From: Noviherbaspirillum massiliense JC206
GTDB lineage: Bacteria; Pseudomonadota; Gammaproteobacteria; Burkholderiales; Burkholderiaceae_D
Assembly (NCBI RefSeq): GCF_000312045.1
Contig: NZ_HE978634.1
Location: 928,337-992,336, forward strand
Reading direction: 5' to 3'
DNA length: 64,000 nt
The position numbers were made by a program, and so were the translations under genes. A model generated the notes under the pieces. The model saw nothing but the letters and a program-made list of their open reading frames with translations, had not been told where the DNA came from and made no database searches. Below, in pieces: positions 27,750-38,130 of the stretch (position 1 is its first letter; each line of letters starts with the position of its first letter).

Positions 27750-29283
27750 TGCGGCGACGGATGTGCTGGTACCGCCTTCGACAGCATCGGATAACAATGA
27801 ATTGCAATCGGCTGACAACAGCGTGAAGGAAACATTTGCGCCTGCCGGCAGCACGGAAGAAAACAATGCGAAGCCGACAGCGAAGCGGGGCGTACGCAGT
27901 CCTCGCAACCTCCGGCGCTCGCGTGCCATGCGCTTGAACGAGGCTGAAGCCGGTGCCGCAACTACCGATGCGCATGCCAGCGGCAAGGGTGAGCCAGGGA
28001 ATTCGGCTGCTGAGGCCAATGACGCCGCGTCCGGGGATAAGGGCCGGGCCGAGCGCAACGCGCACAAGAAGGACAACCGGTCGAAGGGCCGCGGAGCGCA
28101 GAAAGGCGGGGGCAAGCCAGTCGCATCGAAAGGCCAGCAGCCCCGCTCGAAGAGTACACAGGCGGACGACGTGTTCTCCTATGTCATTTCCGATGCCTTC
28201 GATCGTCAGGCCGCTGATGAAAGATCTGACGGATCCGGGCGCAATGGCCTTGCCAAAAATGTCCGGCGCGACCTGACTGCCGAAGACGATGCGCCAAAGC
28301 TGCACAAGGTCCTGGCGGACGCCGGCCTAGGCTCGCGCCGCGACATGGAAGAATTGATCATTGCCGGCCGGGTATCGGTCAACGGCGAACCGGCCCATAT
28401 CGGGCAACGCATCCTGGCGACCGACCAGGTGCGCATCAATGGCAAGCTGATCCAGCGCAAAGTGGCCAAGCGGCCGCCGCGCGTGCTGGTATATCACAAG
28501 CCTGCCGGCGAAATCGTCAGCCATAACGATCCGGAAGGGCGTCCCTCGGTCTTCGACCGCTTGCCCAGCATGAAGTCGGCAAAATGGCTGGCGGTCGGTC
28601 GCCTTGACTTCAACACCGAGGGTCTGCTGCTGTTTACTACCTCGGGCGATCTCGCAAACCGGCTGATGCACCCGCGCTACAACATAGAGCGTGAATACGC
28701 GGTGCGTACCCTGGGCGAGCTGGAAGAGGGCATGCGCCAGAAACTGCTGAGCGGGGTCGAGCTTGAAGACGGCACAGCGCAGTTTTCAAGAGTCGCTGAT
28801 GGCGGAGGTGAAGGCGTCAACCGCTGGTACCGTGTCACCATCGGCGAAGGCCGGAATCGCGAAGTTCGCCGCATGTTCGAGGCAGTGGGATTGACGGTGT
28901 CGCGCCTGATTCGTACGCGCTACGGTGCGCTTACATTGCCTCGCGGCTTGAAGCGCGGGCGCTGGGAAGAGCTGGATGAGCATGCAGTACGCGAACTGAT
29001 GAGCCTGAGCGGGTTGGGCAAGGCTGGCGGTGAAGGCTCAACGTCCAAGCCGCGCGGTTCGGGCCAGGCCAATCAGGGTCAGAAGCGTGGCCCGGGCGGG
29101 GCACGTGCCCAGAATCAGGGTCAGCGTAGCCGCCAGCCGGATCCGCTGCAGACTGCGCTTGGTTTTCCGGGGATGGGCGAGCCGCGACGCGGTGCCGCAA
29201 ATGGCCGCGGTGCGGGGAACATGTCGCGGTTTCAGCCGGGTGCGGGAAACGGCGGCATGCCTCGCCGTCGATCGCGCGGCTAA
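27727..29283 (+). CDS. rluB: 23S rRNA pseudouridine synthase RluB with long tails
   Basis: 518 residues, about twice the core enzyme, from [13 protein letters not shown]. Residues ~1-190 are a disordered, Lys/Arg/Ala-rich extension. The S4 RNA-binding domain follows ([20 protein letters not shown]), then the catalytic domain with [21 protein letters not shown] (catalytic Asp), [17 protein letters not shown] and [20 protein letters not shown]. The last ~100 residues are Gly/Arg/Gln-rich (RGG-like). RluB makes pseudouridine 2605 in E. coli 23S rRNA. It is translated from a start inside scpB. Confidence 0.92.
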   Translation: MNLPIQNDAATDVLVPPSTASDNNELQSADNSVKETFAPAGSTEENNAKPTAKRGVRSPRNLRRSRAMRLNEAEAGAATTDAHASGKGEPGNSAAEANDAASGDKGRAERNAHKKDNRSKGRGAQKGGGKPVASKGQQPRSKSTQADDVFSYVISDAFDRQAADERSDGSGRNGLAKNVRRDLTAEDDAPKLHKVLADAGLGSRRDMEELIIAGRVSVNGEPAHIGQRILATDQVRINGKLIQRKVAKRPPRVLVYHKPAGEIVSHNDPEGRPSVFDRLPSMKSAKWLAVGRLDFNTEGLLLFTTSGDLANRLMHPRYNIEREYAVRTLGELEEGMRQKLLSGVELEDGTAQFSRVADGGGEGVNRWYRVTIGEGRNREVRRMFEAVGLTVSRLIRTRYGALTLPRGLKRGRWEELDEHAVRELMSLSGLGKAGGEGSTSKPRGSGQANQGQKRGPGGARAQNQGQRSRQPDPLQTALGFPGMGEPRRGAANGRGAGNMSRFQPGAGNGGMPRRRSRG

Positions 29284-29361
29284 GCAGCTACAGCGGACGG
29301 GCCGGCGGAACAAAATTGCCCGGAATCGGCGGATGGCCGCGTCTGTTTGCCATTCCGAGCA

Positions 29362-29390
29362 TTGCGGCGCACCAAAAAATTATTTATAAT
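29362..29390 (+). promoter_or_regulatory. sigma70-type promoter of rimP-nusA-infB
   Basis: TTGCGG, 17-base spacer, perfect TATAAT (29385-29390). The start of transcription would be near 29397, giving a leader of about 155 bases before rimP. Confidence 0.75.
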
Positions 29391-29396
29391 TAGATA

Positions 29397-29551
29397 GTTA
29401 ACAGTAATCGCCGCAGAGGAGCGCCTTCAAAGACAGGCGGGAAGACGGCGGAAATAAAAAAGATGGGCGGTTGCCCATTTTTTTTTTTGTTGATCAATTG
29501 GTTTGCTCGGTCGGCCGTTTTTGCTGGCTTGGTTTCATGCGGAGAAGAGTT
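29397..29551 (+). promoter_or_regulatory. structured leader of the rimP-nusA operon
   Basis: Between the promoter and the rimP start codon, nested stems CGCCG (29409-29413) with CGGCG (29446-29450) and CGCCT (29422-29426) with AGGCG (29435-29439) precede an intrinsic terminator (29456-29488). The layout is that of an attenuator, and I find no second promoter after the terminator. Confidence 0.6.
29456..29488 (+). terminator. intrinsic terminator inside the rimP leader
   Basis: ATGGGC (29463-29468), loop GGTT, GCCCAT (29473-29478), then an uninterrupted T run to 29488, with an A run upstream (29456-29461). A textbook intrinsic terminator placed between promoter and first gene. Confidence 0.85.
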
Positions 29552-30037
29552 GTGCGGCTGGCGGAATTAATTGAAAAAACTGTGACGGGCATGGGGTACG
29601 AGCTGGTTGATTTTGAACAGGCGCCCCGCGGACTGTTGCGCGTATATATTGATCTTGCGCCGGAAAACGCAGGCGATGCGCAGGTGACAGTGGAGGACTG
29701 CGAAAAGGTCAGCCGCCAGCTGACCCACGTGCTGACTGTCGAGGATGCGGATTATGAACGGCTTGAAGTTTCTTCGCCGGGATTGGACCGGCCGCTGAAG
29801 AAGCTGGCGGATTATGTGCGTTTCGCCGGCCAGGAGGTGATGGTGAAGCTGCGCCTGCCGATGGCGGGGGCTGGAAACCGCAAGAATTTTCAGGGCGTAT
29901 TGCATGAGCCTGAAGGCGATACGCTGAAATTGGAATTTGAAGGCAATGAAGGGCCGGCGATGCTGGAATTTACGCTCGCCGATGTGGACAAGGCACGCTT
30001 GGTGCCGAAAGTGGACTTTAGGAGTCGCAAAGCATGA
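29552..30037 (+). CDS. rimP: ribosome maturation factor RimP
   Basis: 161 residues from a GTG at 29552, chosen because GGAGAAGAG lies just upstream and RimP proteins start near VxLxELIEKTV. The ATG at 29537 would overlap that ribosome-binding site. Conserved parts are [42 protein letters not shown] and [21 protein letters not shown]. It assists 30S subunit maturation. Its stop codon overlaps the nusA start (ATGA). Confidence 0.94.
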   Translation: MRLAELIEKTVTGMGYELVDFEQAPRGLLRVYIDLAPENAGDAQVTVEDCEKVSRQLTHVLTVEDADYERLEVSSPGLDRPLKKLADYVRFAGQEVMVKLRLPMAGAGNRKNFQGVLHEPEGDTLKLEFEGNEGPAMLEFTLADVDKARLVPKVDFRSRKA

Positions 30038-31593
30038 GTCGCGAAGTATTGTTGTTGGTCGATGCGCTGGCACGTGAGAAAAACGTCGACAAGGAGATCG
30101 TCTTCGGAGCGCTCGAACATGCGCTTGCGCAAGCGACCAAGAAGCGCTATGACGGCGATGTGGATATTCGCGTCTCGATTGATCGTGAAAATGGCGAATT
30201 CGAATCGTTCCGCCGCTGGCACGTGGTGCCGGATGAGGCTGGACTGCAGCAGCCGGACCAGGAAGTCCTGCTGTTCGAGGCTAGGGAGCAGATTCCCGAT
30301 ATCGAAGTCGACGACTATATCGAAGAGCCGATCGAGTCGGTTGATTTCGGGCGCCGCTTTGCGCAGGACACCAAGCAGGTTGTGCTGCAGCGTATCCGCG
30401 ATGCAGAACGCGAGCAGATCCTGCAGGATTTTCTGGCGCGCGGCGATGCGCTGGTCACCGGCACCATCAAGCGCATGGAGCGCGGCGATGCCATCGTCGA
30501 GTCGGGCAAGATCGAGGCGCGACTGCCGCGCGACCAGATGATTCCAAAGGAGAACCTGCGCGTCGGCGATCGCGTCCGTGCCTATATCCTGCGTATCGAC
30601 CGCAATGCGCGCGGGCCGCAAGTCATCCTGTCGCGTACCGCGCCGGAATTCATCATGAAGCTGTTCGAGCTGGAAGTGCCCGAGATCGAACAGGGATTGC
30701 TGCTGATTAAATCGGCGGCGCGCGATCCCGGCATTCGCGCCAAGATTGCCGTGTACACGAACGACAAGCGCATCGACCCGATCGGTACCTGCGTCGGCAT
30801 GCGCGGCTCGCGCGTGCAGGCAGTGACCGGCGAATTGGGCGGCGAGCGGGTCGACATCGTGCTGTGGTCGGAAGATCCGGCACAGTTCGTGATCGGCGCC
30901 CTGGCGCCAGCCAACGTATCTTCGATCGTTGTGGATGAGGAAAAGCATGCGATGGATGTGGTCGTCGACGAGGAGAACCTCGCGATCGCCATCGGCCGCG
31001 GAGGTCAGAACGTGCGCCTCGCATCCGAGTTGACTGGCTGGCAGATCAACATCATGACGGCCGAAGAATCCGCGGACAAGTCGGCCGCCGAAACGGCAGC
31101 GATCCGTTCACTGTTCATGGAGCGGCTCGACGTGGACCAGGAAGTCGCCGACATCCTGGTGGAAGAAGGTTTCACCAGCCTGGAAGAGATTGCTTACGTG
31201 CCGATCAATGAAATGCTGGAGATCGAGGCATTCGACGAGGATACAGTCAATGAGTTGCGCAGCCGCGCCCGCGACGCACTGGTGACCGAGGCGATTGCAT
31301 CGGAAGAAGGCCTTGACGGCATGCAGGACGAGCTTGTGAATCTCGACGGCATGGACCGCATAACCGCTGGCAAGGTGGGACTGGCAGGGGTCAAGACAGT
31401 CGATGCATTTGCTGGCATGGCCTATGACGAATTCGGTGCAGTTCTGGCGCTGCCGATTGAACGTGCGCGCCAGTTGATTGAAAATGGATTCAAGGATGTG
31501 ACCGACGATGAGATGAGACTCATCGATGCCAAATACGATGATCGCGCCAGGAGCCTGCAGGCGAAGGCGCGGGAGTTGGTCGAAGCCAAGTAA
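30034..31593 (+). CDS. nusA: transcription termination/antitermination factor NusA
   Basis: 519 residues: an N-terminal RNA-polymerase-binding domain ([15 protein letters not shown]-like, [18 protein letters not shown]), an S1 domain ([16 protein letters not shown]), two KH domains ([25 protein letters not shown] and [20 protein letters not shown]) and two C-terminal acidic repeats ([13 protein letters not shown] and [18 protein letters not shown]). NusA binds RNA polymerase and regulates pausing, termination and antitermination. It follows rimP with a 4-base overlap and is followed by infB. Confidence 0.97.
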   Translation: MSREVLLLVDALAREKNVDKEIVFGALEHALAQATKKRYDGDVDIRVSIDRENGEFESFRRWHVVPDEAGLQQPDQEVLLFEAREQIPDIEVDDYIEEPIESVDFGRRFAQDTKQVVLQRIRDAEREQILQDFLARGDALVTGTIKRMERGDAIVESGKIEARLPRDQMIPKENLRVGDRVRAYILRIDRNARGPQVILSRTAPEFIMKLFELEVPEIEQGLLLIKSAARDPGIRAKIAVYTNDKRIDPIGTCVGMRGSRVQAVTGELGGERVDIVLWSEDPAQFVIGALAPANVSSIVVDEEKHAMDVVVDEENLAIAIGRGGQNVRLASELTGWQINIMTAEESADKSAAETAAIRSLFMERLDVDQEVADILVEEGFTSLEEIAYVPINEMLEIEAFDEDTVNELRSRARDALVTEAIASEEGLDGMQDELVNLDGMDRITAGKVGLAGVKTVDAFAGMAYDEFGAVLALPIERARQLIENGFKDVTDDEMRLIDAKYDDRARSLQAKARELVEAK

Positions 31594-31644
31594 GGCTCCG
31601 CACCCAAATTATTACCGGCCGTGTCACATAGAAAAGAGGACTGA

Positions 31645-34464
31645 ATGGCGAGTAACAACGTAGCGCAATTTGCCACCGAGCTGAAGATGCCGGCAGACAT
31701 ACTGCTGAAGCAATTGCGTGCTGCCGGCGTCGAAAAGACTTCGACGTCCGATGCTTTGTCCAAGGATGACAAGGACAAGCTTCTGAATCACTTGCGCCGT
31801 GCTCACGGCGCCACAACGGCCGGTGAGAAAAAGAAGATCACCTTGACCCGGAAGGAAACCACGGAGATCAAGCAGGCCGATGCGAGCGGCAAGTCGCGCA
31901 CCATCCAGGTCGAGGTACGCAAGAAGCGCACCTTCATTAAGCGTGACGACATGCCGGCGGAAGAGCCGGCGGCAAAACCGGCCGCACCGGTCATTGATGA
32001 AGCGGAAATTGCACGCCGTGCGGAGGAAGCCCGGCGTCAGGCCGAGCTGATCGCGCGCCAGGAAGCCGAACTGCGCGAAAAGCAGGAGCGCTTGGCGAAA
32101 CTGGAGGCGGAAAAGGAAGCCCAGGCCAAGGCGATGCAGGAGGCTGCGCTCGAAGCCGAGCGGGCAGCCGCCGAACGCGAGCGTGCAGTTCAGGCGGTCC
32201 AGGCGAAGCAGCAGAACTCCGAGGCCGAAGAGAAGAAGCGCATCGCCGAGGAAGAGGCGAAGCGCAAGGCCGACGAACAGGCGAAGAAGGAAGCTGCCGA
32301 GCGCGCCGCTGCCACCGAGCGCGCGCGCAAGATGGTCGAGGACGAGGTTGCTCAGATCAAGGCGATGATGAATGCGCCGCGCAAGGTGATGAAGGCGCCG
32401 GAGCCGGTGCCTGCCGCCGCGCCTCAGGCAAAAGGTGCCGAGGGCACGCTGCACAAGCCGGCCGACAAGAAACCGGCCGACAAGAAGGAAGACAAGAAGC
32501 CTGCAGTCGGCGACAAGAAAGCGATCCGCTCGGCCAATGTGTCTTCCACTTGGCAGGACGATGCAGCGAAGAAGCGTGGCGCAATCAAGACTCGCGGCGC
32601 GGCGCCGACCGGTGGCCGTGACGGATGGCGTAGCGGTCCCAAGGGCCGGCGCTCGTCGCATGGTGATGAACAGCGCGAAAGCAACTTCCAGGTGCCGACC
32701 GAGGCCGTGGTGCGGGACGTGTATGTGCCGGAAACCATCACCGTTGCCGAACTGGCTCACAAGATGGCAGTGAAGGCATCGGAGGTGATCAAGCAATTGA
32801 TGAAGCTGGGCCAGATGGTCACCATCAACCAGGTGCTGGACCAGGAAACCGCAATGATCGTGGTCGAGGAAATGGGGCACAAGGCGTTTGCAGCCAAGCT
32901 CGACGATCCGGAAGCACTGCTCGAGGAAGCCGGTGCCAATACCGATGCGGAAGCCTTGCCGCGTGCGCCGGTCGTGACCGTGATGGGCCACGTCGACCAC
33001 GGCAAGACTTCGCTGCTCGACTACATTCGCCGCGCCAAAGTGGCGGCGGGTGAGGCGGGCGGCATTACGCAGCATATCGGCGCCTATCACGTCGATACGC
33101 CGCGCGGTATCATCACCTTCCTCGACACGCCGGGCCACGAAGCGTTTACCGCAATGCGTGCGCGCGGTGCGAAGGCAACCGATATCGTGATCCTGGTGGT
33201 GGCAGCCGACGACGGCGTGATGCCGCAGACCAAGGAAGCCATTGCCCATGCGAAGGCGGCTGGCGTGCCTATCGTCGTGGCGATCAACAAGATCGACAAG
33301 CAGAGTGCAAACCCGGACCGTGTGACGCAGGAACTGGTTGCGGAAGGCGTCGTGCCGGAAGAATACGGCGGCGATGCGCCTTTCATCCCGGTGTCGGCGA
33401 AGACCGGCCAGAACATCGACTCCCTGCTGGAAAACGTGTTGCTGCAGGCCGAGGTTCTCGAGCTGACCGCGCCGGTGGATGCGCCGGCCAAGGGCCTGGT
33501 GATCGAAGCCAAGCTCGACAAGGGCCGCGGCCCGGTGGCGACCGTACTGGTCCAATCAGGCACGCTCAAGCGTGGCGACGTGGTGCTTGCCGGCTCTTCC
33601 TATGGCCGGGTACGGGCGATGCTCGACGAGAATGGCAAGAACGTTGCCGAAGCTGGTCCCTCGATCCCGGTGGAAATCCAGGGTCTGACCGAAGTGCCGG
33701 GCGCTGGCGAAGAAGTGATGGTGATGTCCGACGAGCGCAAGGCGCGTGAAATCGCCTTGTTCCGTCAGGGCAAGTTCCGTGACGTGAAGCTGGCCAAGCA
33801 GCAGGCTGCCAAGCTGGAAAACATGTTCGAGCAGATGGCCGAAGGCGAGGTGAAGAATCTGCCGATGATCATCAAGGCTGACGTGCAGGGTTCGCAGGAA
33901 GCGCTGGTGCATGCAATGCAGAAGCTGTCCACGGATGAAGTCCGGGTGCAGATCGTGCATGGTGCAGTCGGCGGCATCAGCGAGTCGGATGTCAACCTGG
34001 CGATGGCTTCCAAGGCAGTCATCATCGGCTTCAACACTCGCGCCGATGCATCTGCGCGCAAGCTGGCCGAAGCCAACGGCGTCGATATCCGCTACTACAA
34101 CATCATTTACGATGCGGTAGACGAGATCAAGGCAGCCATGTCGGGCCTGCTGGCACCGGAGAAGCGCGAACAGACACTGGGTCTGGTGGAAATTCGCCAG
34201 GTCTTCCATGTCAGCAAGGTGGGCGCGATCGCCGGCTGCTACGTACTCGATGGCCTGGTCCGGCGTGGCGCATCGGTACGCCTGCTGCGCAACAATGTCG
34301 TGATCTGGACCGGCGAGCTCGATTCGCTCAAGCGCTTCAAGGATGACGTGAAGGAAGTGAAGGCTGGCTTTGAATGCGGCCTGTCGCTGAAGAACTTCAA
34401 CGACATCAAGGAAGGCGACCAGCTGGAAGTCTTCGAAGTCCAGGAAGTGGCACGGACCTTGTAA
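31645..34464 (+). CDS. infB: translation initiation factor IF-2
   Basis: 939 residues. Two small IF2N domains ([19 protein letters not shown] at the start, [20 protein letters not shown] at about 370) flank a long charged coiled linker (residues ~115-245, Glu/Ala/Arg-rich). The G domain starts with GHVDHGKT near residue 447, then DTPGHEAF and NKIDK. The following beta-barrels and C-terminal domains match IF-2 ([18 protein letters not shown] near 835). It delivers fMet-tRNA to the 30S subunit. The ribosome-binding site is AAGAGGA. Confidence 0.97.
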   Translation: MASNNVAQFATELKMPADILLKQLRAAGVEKTSTSDALSKDDKDKLLNHLRRAHGATTAGEKKKITLTRKETTEIKQADASGKSRTIQVEVRKKRTFIKRDDMPAEEPAAKPAAPVIDEAEIARRAEEARRQAELIARQEAELREKQERLAKLEAEKEAQAKAMQEAALEAERAAAERERAVQAVQAKQQNSEAEEKKRIAEEEAKRKADEQAKKEAAERAAATERARKMVEDEVAQIKAMMNAPRKVMKAPEPVPAAAPQAKGAEGTLHKPADKKPADKKEDKKPAVGDKKAIRSANVSSTWQDDAAKKRGAIKTRGAAPTGGRDGWRSGPKGRRSSHGDEQRESNFQVPTEAVVRDVYVPETITVAELAHKMAVKASEVIKQLMKLGQMVTINQVLDQETAMIVVEEMGHKAFAAKLDDPEALLEEAGANTDAEALPRAPVVTVMGHVDHGKTSLLDYIRRAKVAAGEAGGITQHIGAYHVDTPRGIITFLDTPGHEAFTAMRARGAKATDIVILVVAADDGVMPQTKEAIAHAKAAGVPIVVAINKIDKQSANPDRVTQELVAEGVVPEEYGGDAPFIPVSAKTGQNIDSLLENVLLQAEVLELTAPVDAPAKGLVIEAKLDKGRGPVATVLVQSGTLKRGDVVLAGSSYGRVRAMLDENGKNVAEAGPSIPVEIQGLTEVPGAGEEVMVMSDERKAREIALFRQGKFRDVKLAKQQAAKLENMFEQMAEGEVKNLPMIIKADVQGSQEALVHAMQKLSTDEVRVQIVHGAVGGISESDVNLAMASKAVIIGFNTRADASARKLAEANGVDIRYYNIIYDAVDEIKAAMSGLLAPEKREQTLGLVEIRQVFHVSKVGAIAGCYVLDGLVRRGASVRLLRNNVVIWTGELDSLKRFKDDVKEVKAGFECGLSLKNFNDIKEGDQLEVFEVQEVARTL

Positions 34465-34558
34465 TCGTGCTGGCGGGTGATTGCGTTGTGCGCATCACCC
34501 GCTACAATCAATCAGGATCCGCTTTTCTTTTCTGCAGTCCTTCTGCTTCCATTCCCCT

Positions 34559-34948
34559 ATGGCCAGACACAGCAAATCGATTCCGGGACGCGGAGTACGC
34601 GTCGCCGACCAGATTCAGCGTGACCTCTCGGAAATCATTGCATTCGAGCTGAAAGACCCGCGTGTCGGGATGATTACCATCACCGAGGTACAGGTGACGC
34701 CGGATTACGCGCATGCAAAGGTGTTCTTCACCACGCTCAAGGACGATGAGGAATCGGTGCGAAATACCCTGGCGGGATTACACAAGGCGGGCGGATTCCT
34801 GCGCGGCCAGCTCGGACGTCGCCTGACCATCCATGCCACGCCCGAATTGCATTTCGTCTACGACAAGTCGACGGCACACGGCGTGGAATTGTCGAAGCTG
34901 ATCGATGAAGCGAATGCCACCCGTGCCAACGACGCAGAGGAAGAGTAG
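34559..34948 (+). CDS. rbfA: ribosome-binding factor A
   Basis: 129 residues from [20 protein letters not shown]. The KH-like fold of RbfA is visible in [37 protein letters not shown], and [22 protein letters not shown]. It helps 16S 5'-end processing and cold adaptation. It lies 94 bases after infB, before truB, the standard order. Confidence 0.95.
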   Translation: MARHSKSIPGRGVRVADQIQRDLSEIIAFELKDPRVGMITITEVQVTPDYAHAKVFFTTLKDDEESVRNTLAGLHKAGGFLRGQLGRRLTIHATPELHFVYDKSTAHGVELSKLIDEANATRANDAEEE

Positions 34949-35100
34949 ACGCGCTCACAAGTGAGGCGAACCGCCGGCGGTCGCTGACGTGGTGTGGGAC
35001 GCAGGACATGGTGTACTGCAAGGAGTAGCAGCGTCCTTAGCGTACTTTGCCTATCGCTTCCCCTTCCGTTTTTCTTCCTCGTAGCAAACATCCTTTCAAC

Positions 35101-36033
35101 ATGGCGCAAATTTCGCCCAAAAAACCTCGGGTGCCGGTTCATGGCGTCCTGCTGCTCGACAAGGCGGCTGGTCGCTCCAGCAACGATGCCCTGATCCAGG
35201 CCAAGCGCCTGCTGAACGCCCAGAAGGCCGGCCATACCGGCACGCTAGATCCTTTCGCCACCGGGCTTTTGCCTCTGTGTTTTGGCGAGGCAACCAAATT
35301 CGCCCAGGATTTGCTGGATGCGGACAAGACCTATGAAACCGTGGTCCATCTCGGCGCCACCACCACCACCGGGGATACCGAAGGCGATGTGCTTGCCAGG
35401 ACAGAAGTGGACATCGGTCGTGAACAGATCGAAGCGGTGCTGGCGCAGTTCCGTGGTGAAATCGCGCAACTGCCGCCCATGTACTCCGCGCTCAAGCGCG
35501 ACGGCAAGCCGCTCTATGAATACGCGCGCGCCGGAGTGGTGCTGGAACGCGAGGCGCGGCAGGTGCACATCCATGCCCTCGAGCTGCTTGCCTATGACGC
35601 GCCTTGCCTTACTCTGCGCGTCATCTGCAGCAAGGGTACCTACATCCGCGTGCTTGGAGAGGATATCGGCAAGGCATTGGGATGCGGCGCTCACCTGCAG
35701 CACCTGCGCCGCACTGGCGTAGGCAACTTGAATATTGCACAGGCAGTTACGCTCGATCATCTGGCGGCCATGACCGACGCGGAGCGCATCCAGGCCCTCC
35801 AGCCGGTCGATGCATTGCTGTCATCTTTCCCTGCAGTCAACCTTCCCGAAAGTCTTGCGAAGCGATTCATGCACGGGCAGCGCCTGGCGCTGGGCAAGGA
35901 AGGCTGCCCGCATCCCGAGGCCATCGGACGGGTGCGCGTCTACCACGGCGATACATGCAGCCTGCTGGGCACGGCGCAATTGGCTCCCTTCGGGATACTG
36001 GCACCCGAGAGATTGATTGCCGGCAGTTTGTAG
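35101..36033 (+). CDS. truB: tRNA pseudouridine(55) synthase
   Basis: 310 residues from MAQISPKKPRVPVHGVLLLD. The catalytic Asp is at about residue 50 in GTLDPFATGLLPLCFGEATKF. KTYETVVHLGATTTTGDTEG and LPPMYSALKRDGKPLYEYAR are the other family motifs, and the C-terminal PUA-like tail is present. It forms pseudouridine 55 in the tRNA T loop. The upstream in-frame ATG adds 18 untypical residues. It follows rbfA with a 150-base gap. Confidence 0.95.
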   Translation: MAQISPKKPRVPVHGVLLLDKAAGRSSNDALIQAKRLLNAQKAGHTGTLDPFATGLLPLCFGEATKFAQDLLDADKTYETVVHLGATTTTGDTEGDVLARTEVDIGREQIEAVLAQFRGEIAQLPPMYSALKRDGKPLYEYARAGVVLEREARQVHIHALELLAYDAPCLTLRVICSKGTYIRVLGEDIGKALGCGAHLQHLRRTGVGNLNIAQAVTLDHLAAMTDAERIQALQPVDALLSSFPAVNLPESLAKRFMHGQRLALGKEGCPHPEAIGRVRVYHGDTCSLLGTAQLAPFGILAPERLIAGSL

Positions 36034-36130
36034 TGTCTGTCCGGCGCACCGGCCGTTTCCATTTTTGATTGTCGGCATCACAGCAAGCCATTGAAATTTC
36101 AGGGAATTTTATATCTCACTTCCGAGTCGC

Positions 36131-36140
36131 ATGCTATAAT
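36131..36140 (+). promoter_or_regulatory. extended -10 promoter of typA
   Basis: ATGCTATAAT contains TGC directly before a perfect TATAAT (36135-36140), an extended -10 element. No good -35 hexamer is seen at the expected distance. It lies 35 bases before the typA start codon. Confidence 0.6.
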
Positions 36141-36175
36141 TTCCGGTTTCCCGAATCTCGCAATTCACCACCACC

Positions 36176-38014
36176 ATGTCAAACTCCAAACGCGCCATTC
36201 GCAATATCGCCATCATCGCTCACGTCGATCATGGCAAGACTACGCTTGTTGATCAGTTACTGCGCCAGTCCGGCACTTTCCGCGAGAACCAGCAGGTTGA
36301 TGCGCGCGTGATGGACTCGAACGACATCGAAAAAGAACGCGGCATCACGATTCTGTCGAAGAACTGCGCGGTCGAATACAAGGGCACGCACATCAATATC
36401 GTCGACACCCCGGGCCACGCCGACTTCGGCGGTGAAGTGGAACGCGTCCTGTCGATGGTCGACAGCGTTCTGCTTCTGGTAGATGCACAGGAAGGTCCGA
36501 TGCCGCAGACGCGTTTCGTCACGCGCAAGGCGCTGGCTTTGGGCCTGAAGCCGATCGTCGTGCTGAACAAGATTGATCGTCCGGGCGCGCGCGCCGAATG
36601 GGCAATCAATGCGACGTTCGAACTGTTCGACAAGCTCGGCGCAACCGAAGAACAACTCGACTTCCCCGTCATTTACGCATCGGGCCTGAACGGCTATGCA
36701 AGCCTGGACCCGAATGCGCGCAGCGGCACCATGGATCCATTGTTCGATGCAATTCTGGAACACGTTCCTGCGCGCCAGGACGATCCGGATGCGCCGCTGC
36801 AGTTGCAGATCACCTCGCTCGAATATTCATCTTATGTCGGCAAGATCGGCGTCGGCCGCATTCTCGCCGGCCGTGTCAGAGGCGGTCAGGATGTCGTCTG
36901 GATGAATGGTCCGGACGACAAGCCTACCAAGGCGCGTATCAACCAGGTGCTGAAATTCAAAGGCCTGGAGCGCGTGCTGGTCGAAGAGGCGCTTGCCGGC
37001 GACATCGTGCTGATTAACGGCATCGAGGAAATCGGTATCGGCAGCACCATTTGCGCTGTCGACGCACCCAACGGCTTGCCGATGCTGAAAGTTGACGAAC
37101 CGACCCTGACCATGAACTTCATGGTGAACACATCGCCGCTGGCCGGCCGTGAAGGCAAATTTGTCACCACCCGTCAGATCCGCGATCGTCTGGAACGCGA
37201 ACTGAAGTCGAATATGGCCTTGCGCGTAAAGCAGGCCGAGGGCGACGATTCGACCTATGAAGTATCGGGCCGCGGTGAGCTGCACCTGACGATCCTGATC
37301 GAGAACATGCGCCGCGAAGGTTTCGAGCTGGCTGTGTCGCGTCCGCGCGTTGTATTCAAGATGATCGATGGCGTGCGGCACGAGCCGTATGAAATGCTGT
37401 CGGTCGATGTGGAAGAAGCCAATCAGGGCAGCGTGATGGAAGAGCTGGGCCGCCGTCGCGGCGATCTGCTGAACATGGAACCCGATGGCAAAGGACGCGT
37501 GCGTCTCGAGTACCGCATTCCTGCGCGCGGACTGATCGGATTCCAGGGCGAGTTCATGACGCTTACGCGCGGCACCGGCCTCATGAGCCATGTGTTCGAC
37601 GAGTACGCGCCAGTCGATACCTCCAAAGGCGATCTGGGCGGCCGCCGCAATGGCGTACTGATTTCCCAGGACGACGGCACTGCAGTAGCCTACGCAATCT
37701 GGAAATTGCAGGATCGCGGCCGCATGTTCGTCAGCCATAACGACCCGGTGTACGAGGGCATGATTATCGGCATCCACTCGCGCGAAAACGATCTGGTGGT
37801 TAACCCGATCAAGGGCAAGCAATTGACCAACGTTCGTGCCTCAGGCACCGACGAAGCGGTGCGCCTGGTACCGCCGATCGAGTTGTCGCTCGAATATGCT
37901 GTCGAGTTCATCGATGACGACGAGTTGGTCGAAGTCACGCCGAAGAGCATTCGCCTGCGCAAGCGTTTCCTGAAGGAGCATGAGCGCAAGAAGGCCTCCC
38001 GCGAAGCTGCGTGA
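36176..38014 (+). CDS. typA: ribosome-associated translational GTPase TypA/BipA
   Basis: 612 residues. G1 [16 protein letters not shown], switch [17 protein letters not shown]3 [16 protein letters not shown] and G4 NKIDRPGAR are intact, and the C-terminal BipA-specific region is clear ([62 protein letters not shown]). It acts in 50S assembly and stress and cold growth. Transcribed alone from its own promoter, ending at the bidirectional terminator. Confidence 0.97.
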   Translation: MSNSKRAIRNIAIIAHVDHGKTTLVDQLLRQSGTFRENQQVDARVMDSNDIEKERGITILSKNCAVEYKGTHINIVDTPGHADFGGEVERVLSMVDSVLLLVDAQEGPMPQTRFVTRKALALGLKPIVVLNKIDRPGARAEWAINATFELFDKLGATEEQLDFPVIYASGLNGYASLDPNARSGTMDPLFDAILEHVPARQDDPDAPLQLQITSLEYSSYVGKIGVGRILAGRVRGGQDVVWMNGPDDKPTKARINQVLKFKGLERVLVEEALAGDIVLINGIEEIGIGSTICAVDAPNGLPMLKVDEPTLTMNFMVNTSPLAGREGKFVTTRQIRDRLERELKSNMALRVKQAEGDDSTYEVSGRGELHLTILIENMRREGFELAVSRPRVVFKMIDGVRHEPYEMLSVDVEEANQGSVMEELGRRRGDLLNMEPDGKGRVRLEYRIPARGLIGFQGEFMTLTRGTGLMSHVFDEYAPVDTSKGDLGGRRNGVLISQDDGTAVAYAIWKLQDRGRMFVSHNDPVYEGMIIGIHSRENDLVVNPIKGKQLTNVRASGTDEAVRLVPPIELSLEYAVEFIDDDELVEVTPKSIRLRKRFLKEHERKKASREAA

Positions 38015-38069
38015 TCCGCGCAGCACGATGATGTGCCGGGGTGCCTGACTCCGGTATCCCGGAGGTGGT

Positions 38070-38110
38070 AAAAAAAGCCGCCGCGTCGATATGTTGCGGC
38101 GGCTTTTTTT
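38070..38110. terminator. bidirectional terminator between typA and the aminotransferase
   Basis: GCCGCCGC (38077-38084) pairs with GCGGCGGC (38096-38103). An A run precedes and a T run follows it, so it can stop transcription from both convergent genes. Confidence 0.88.
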
Positions 38111-38130
38111 CTGCCGGCGAAAGCGTGAAC

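Noticed and set aside
31624-33555. 643-codon frame antisense to infB
   Set aside because: Same reason: infB has the full IF-2 architecture and the opposite frame is a composition artefact.
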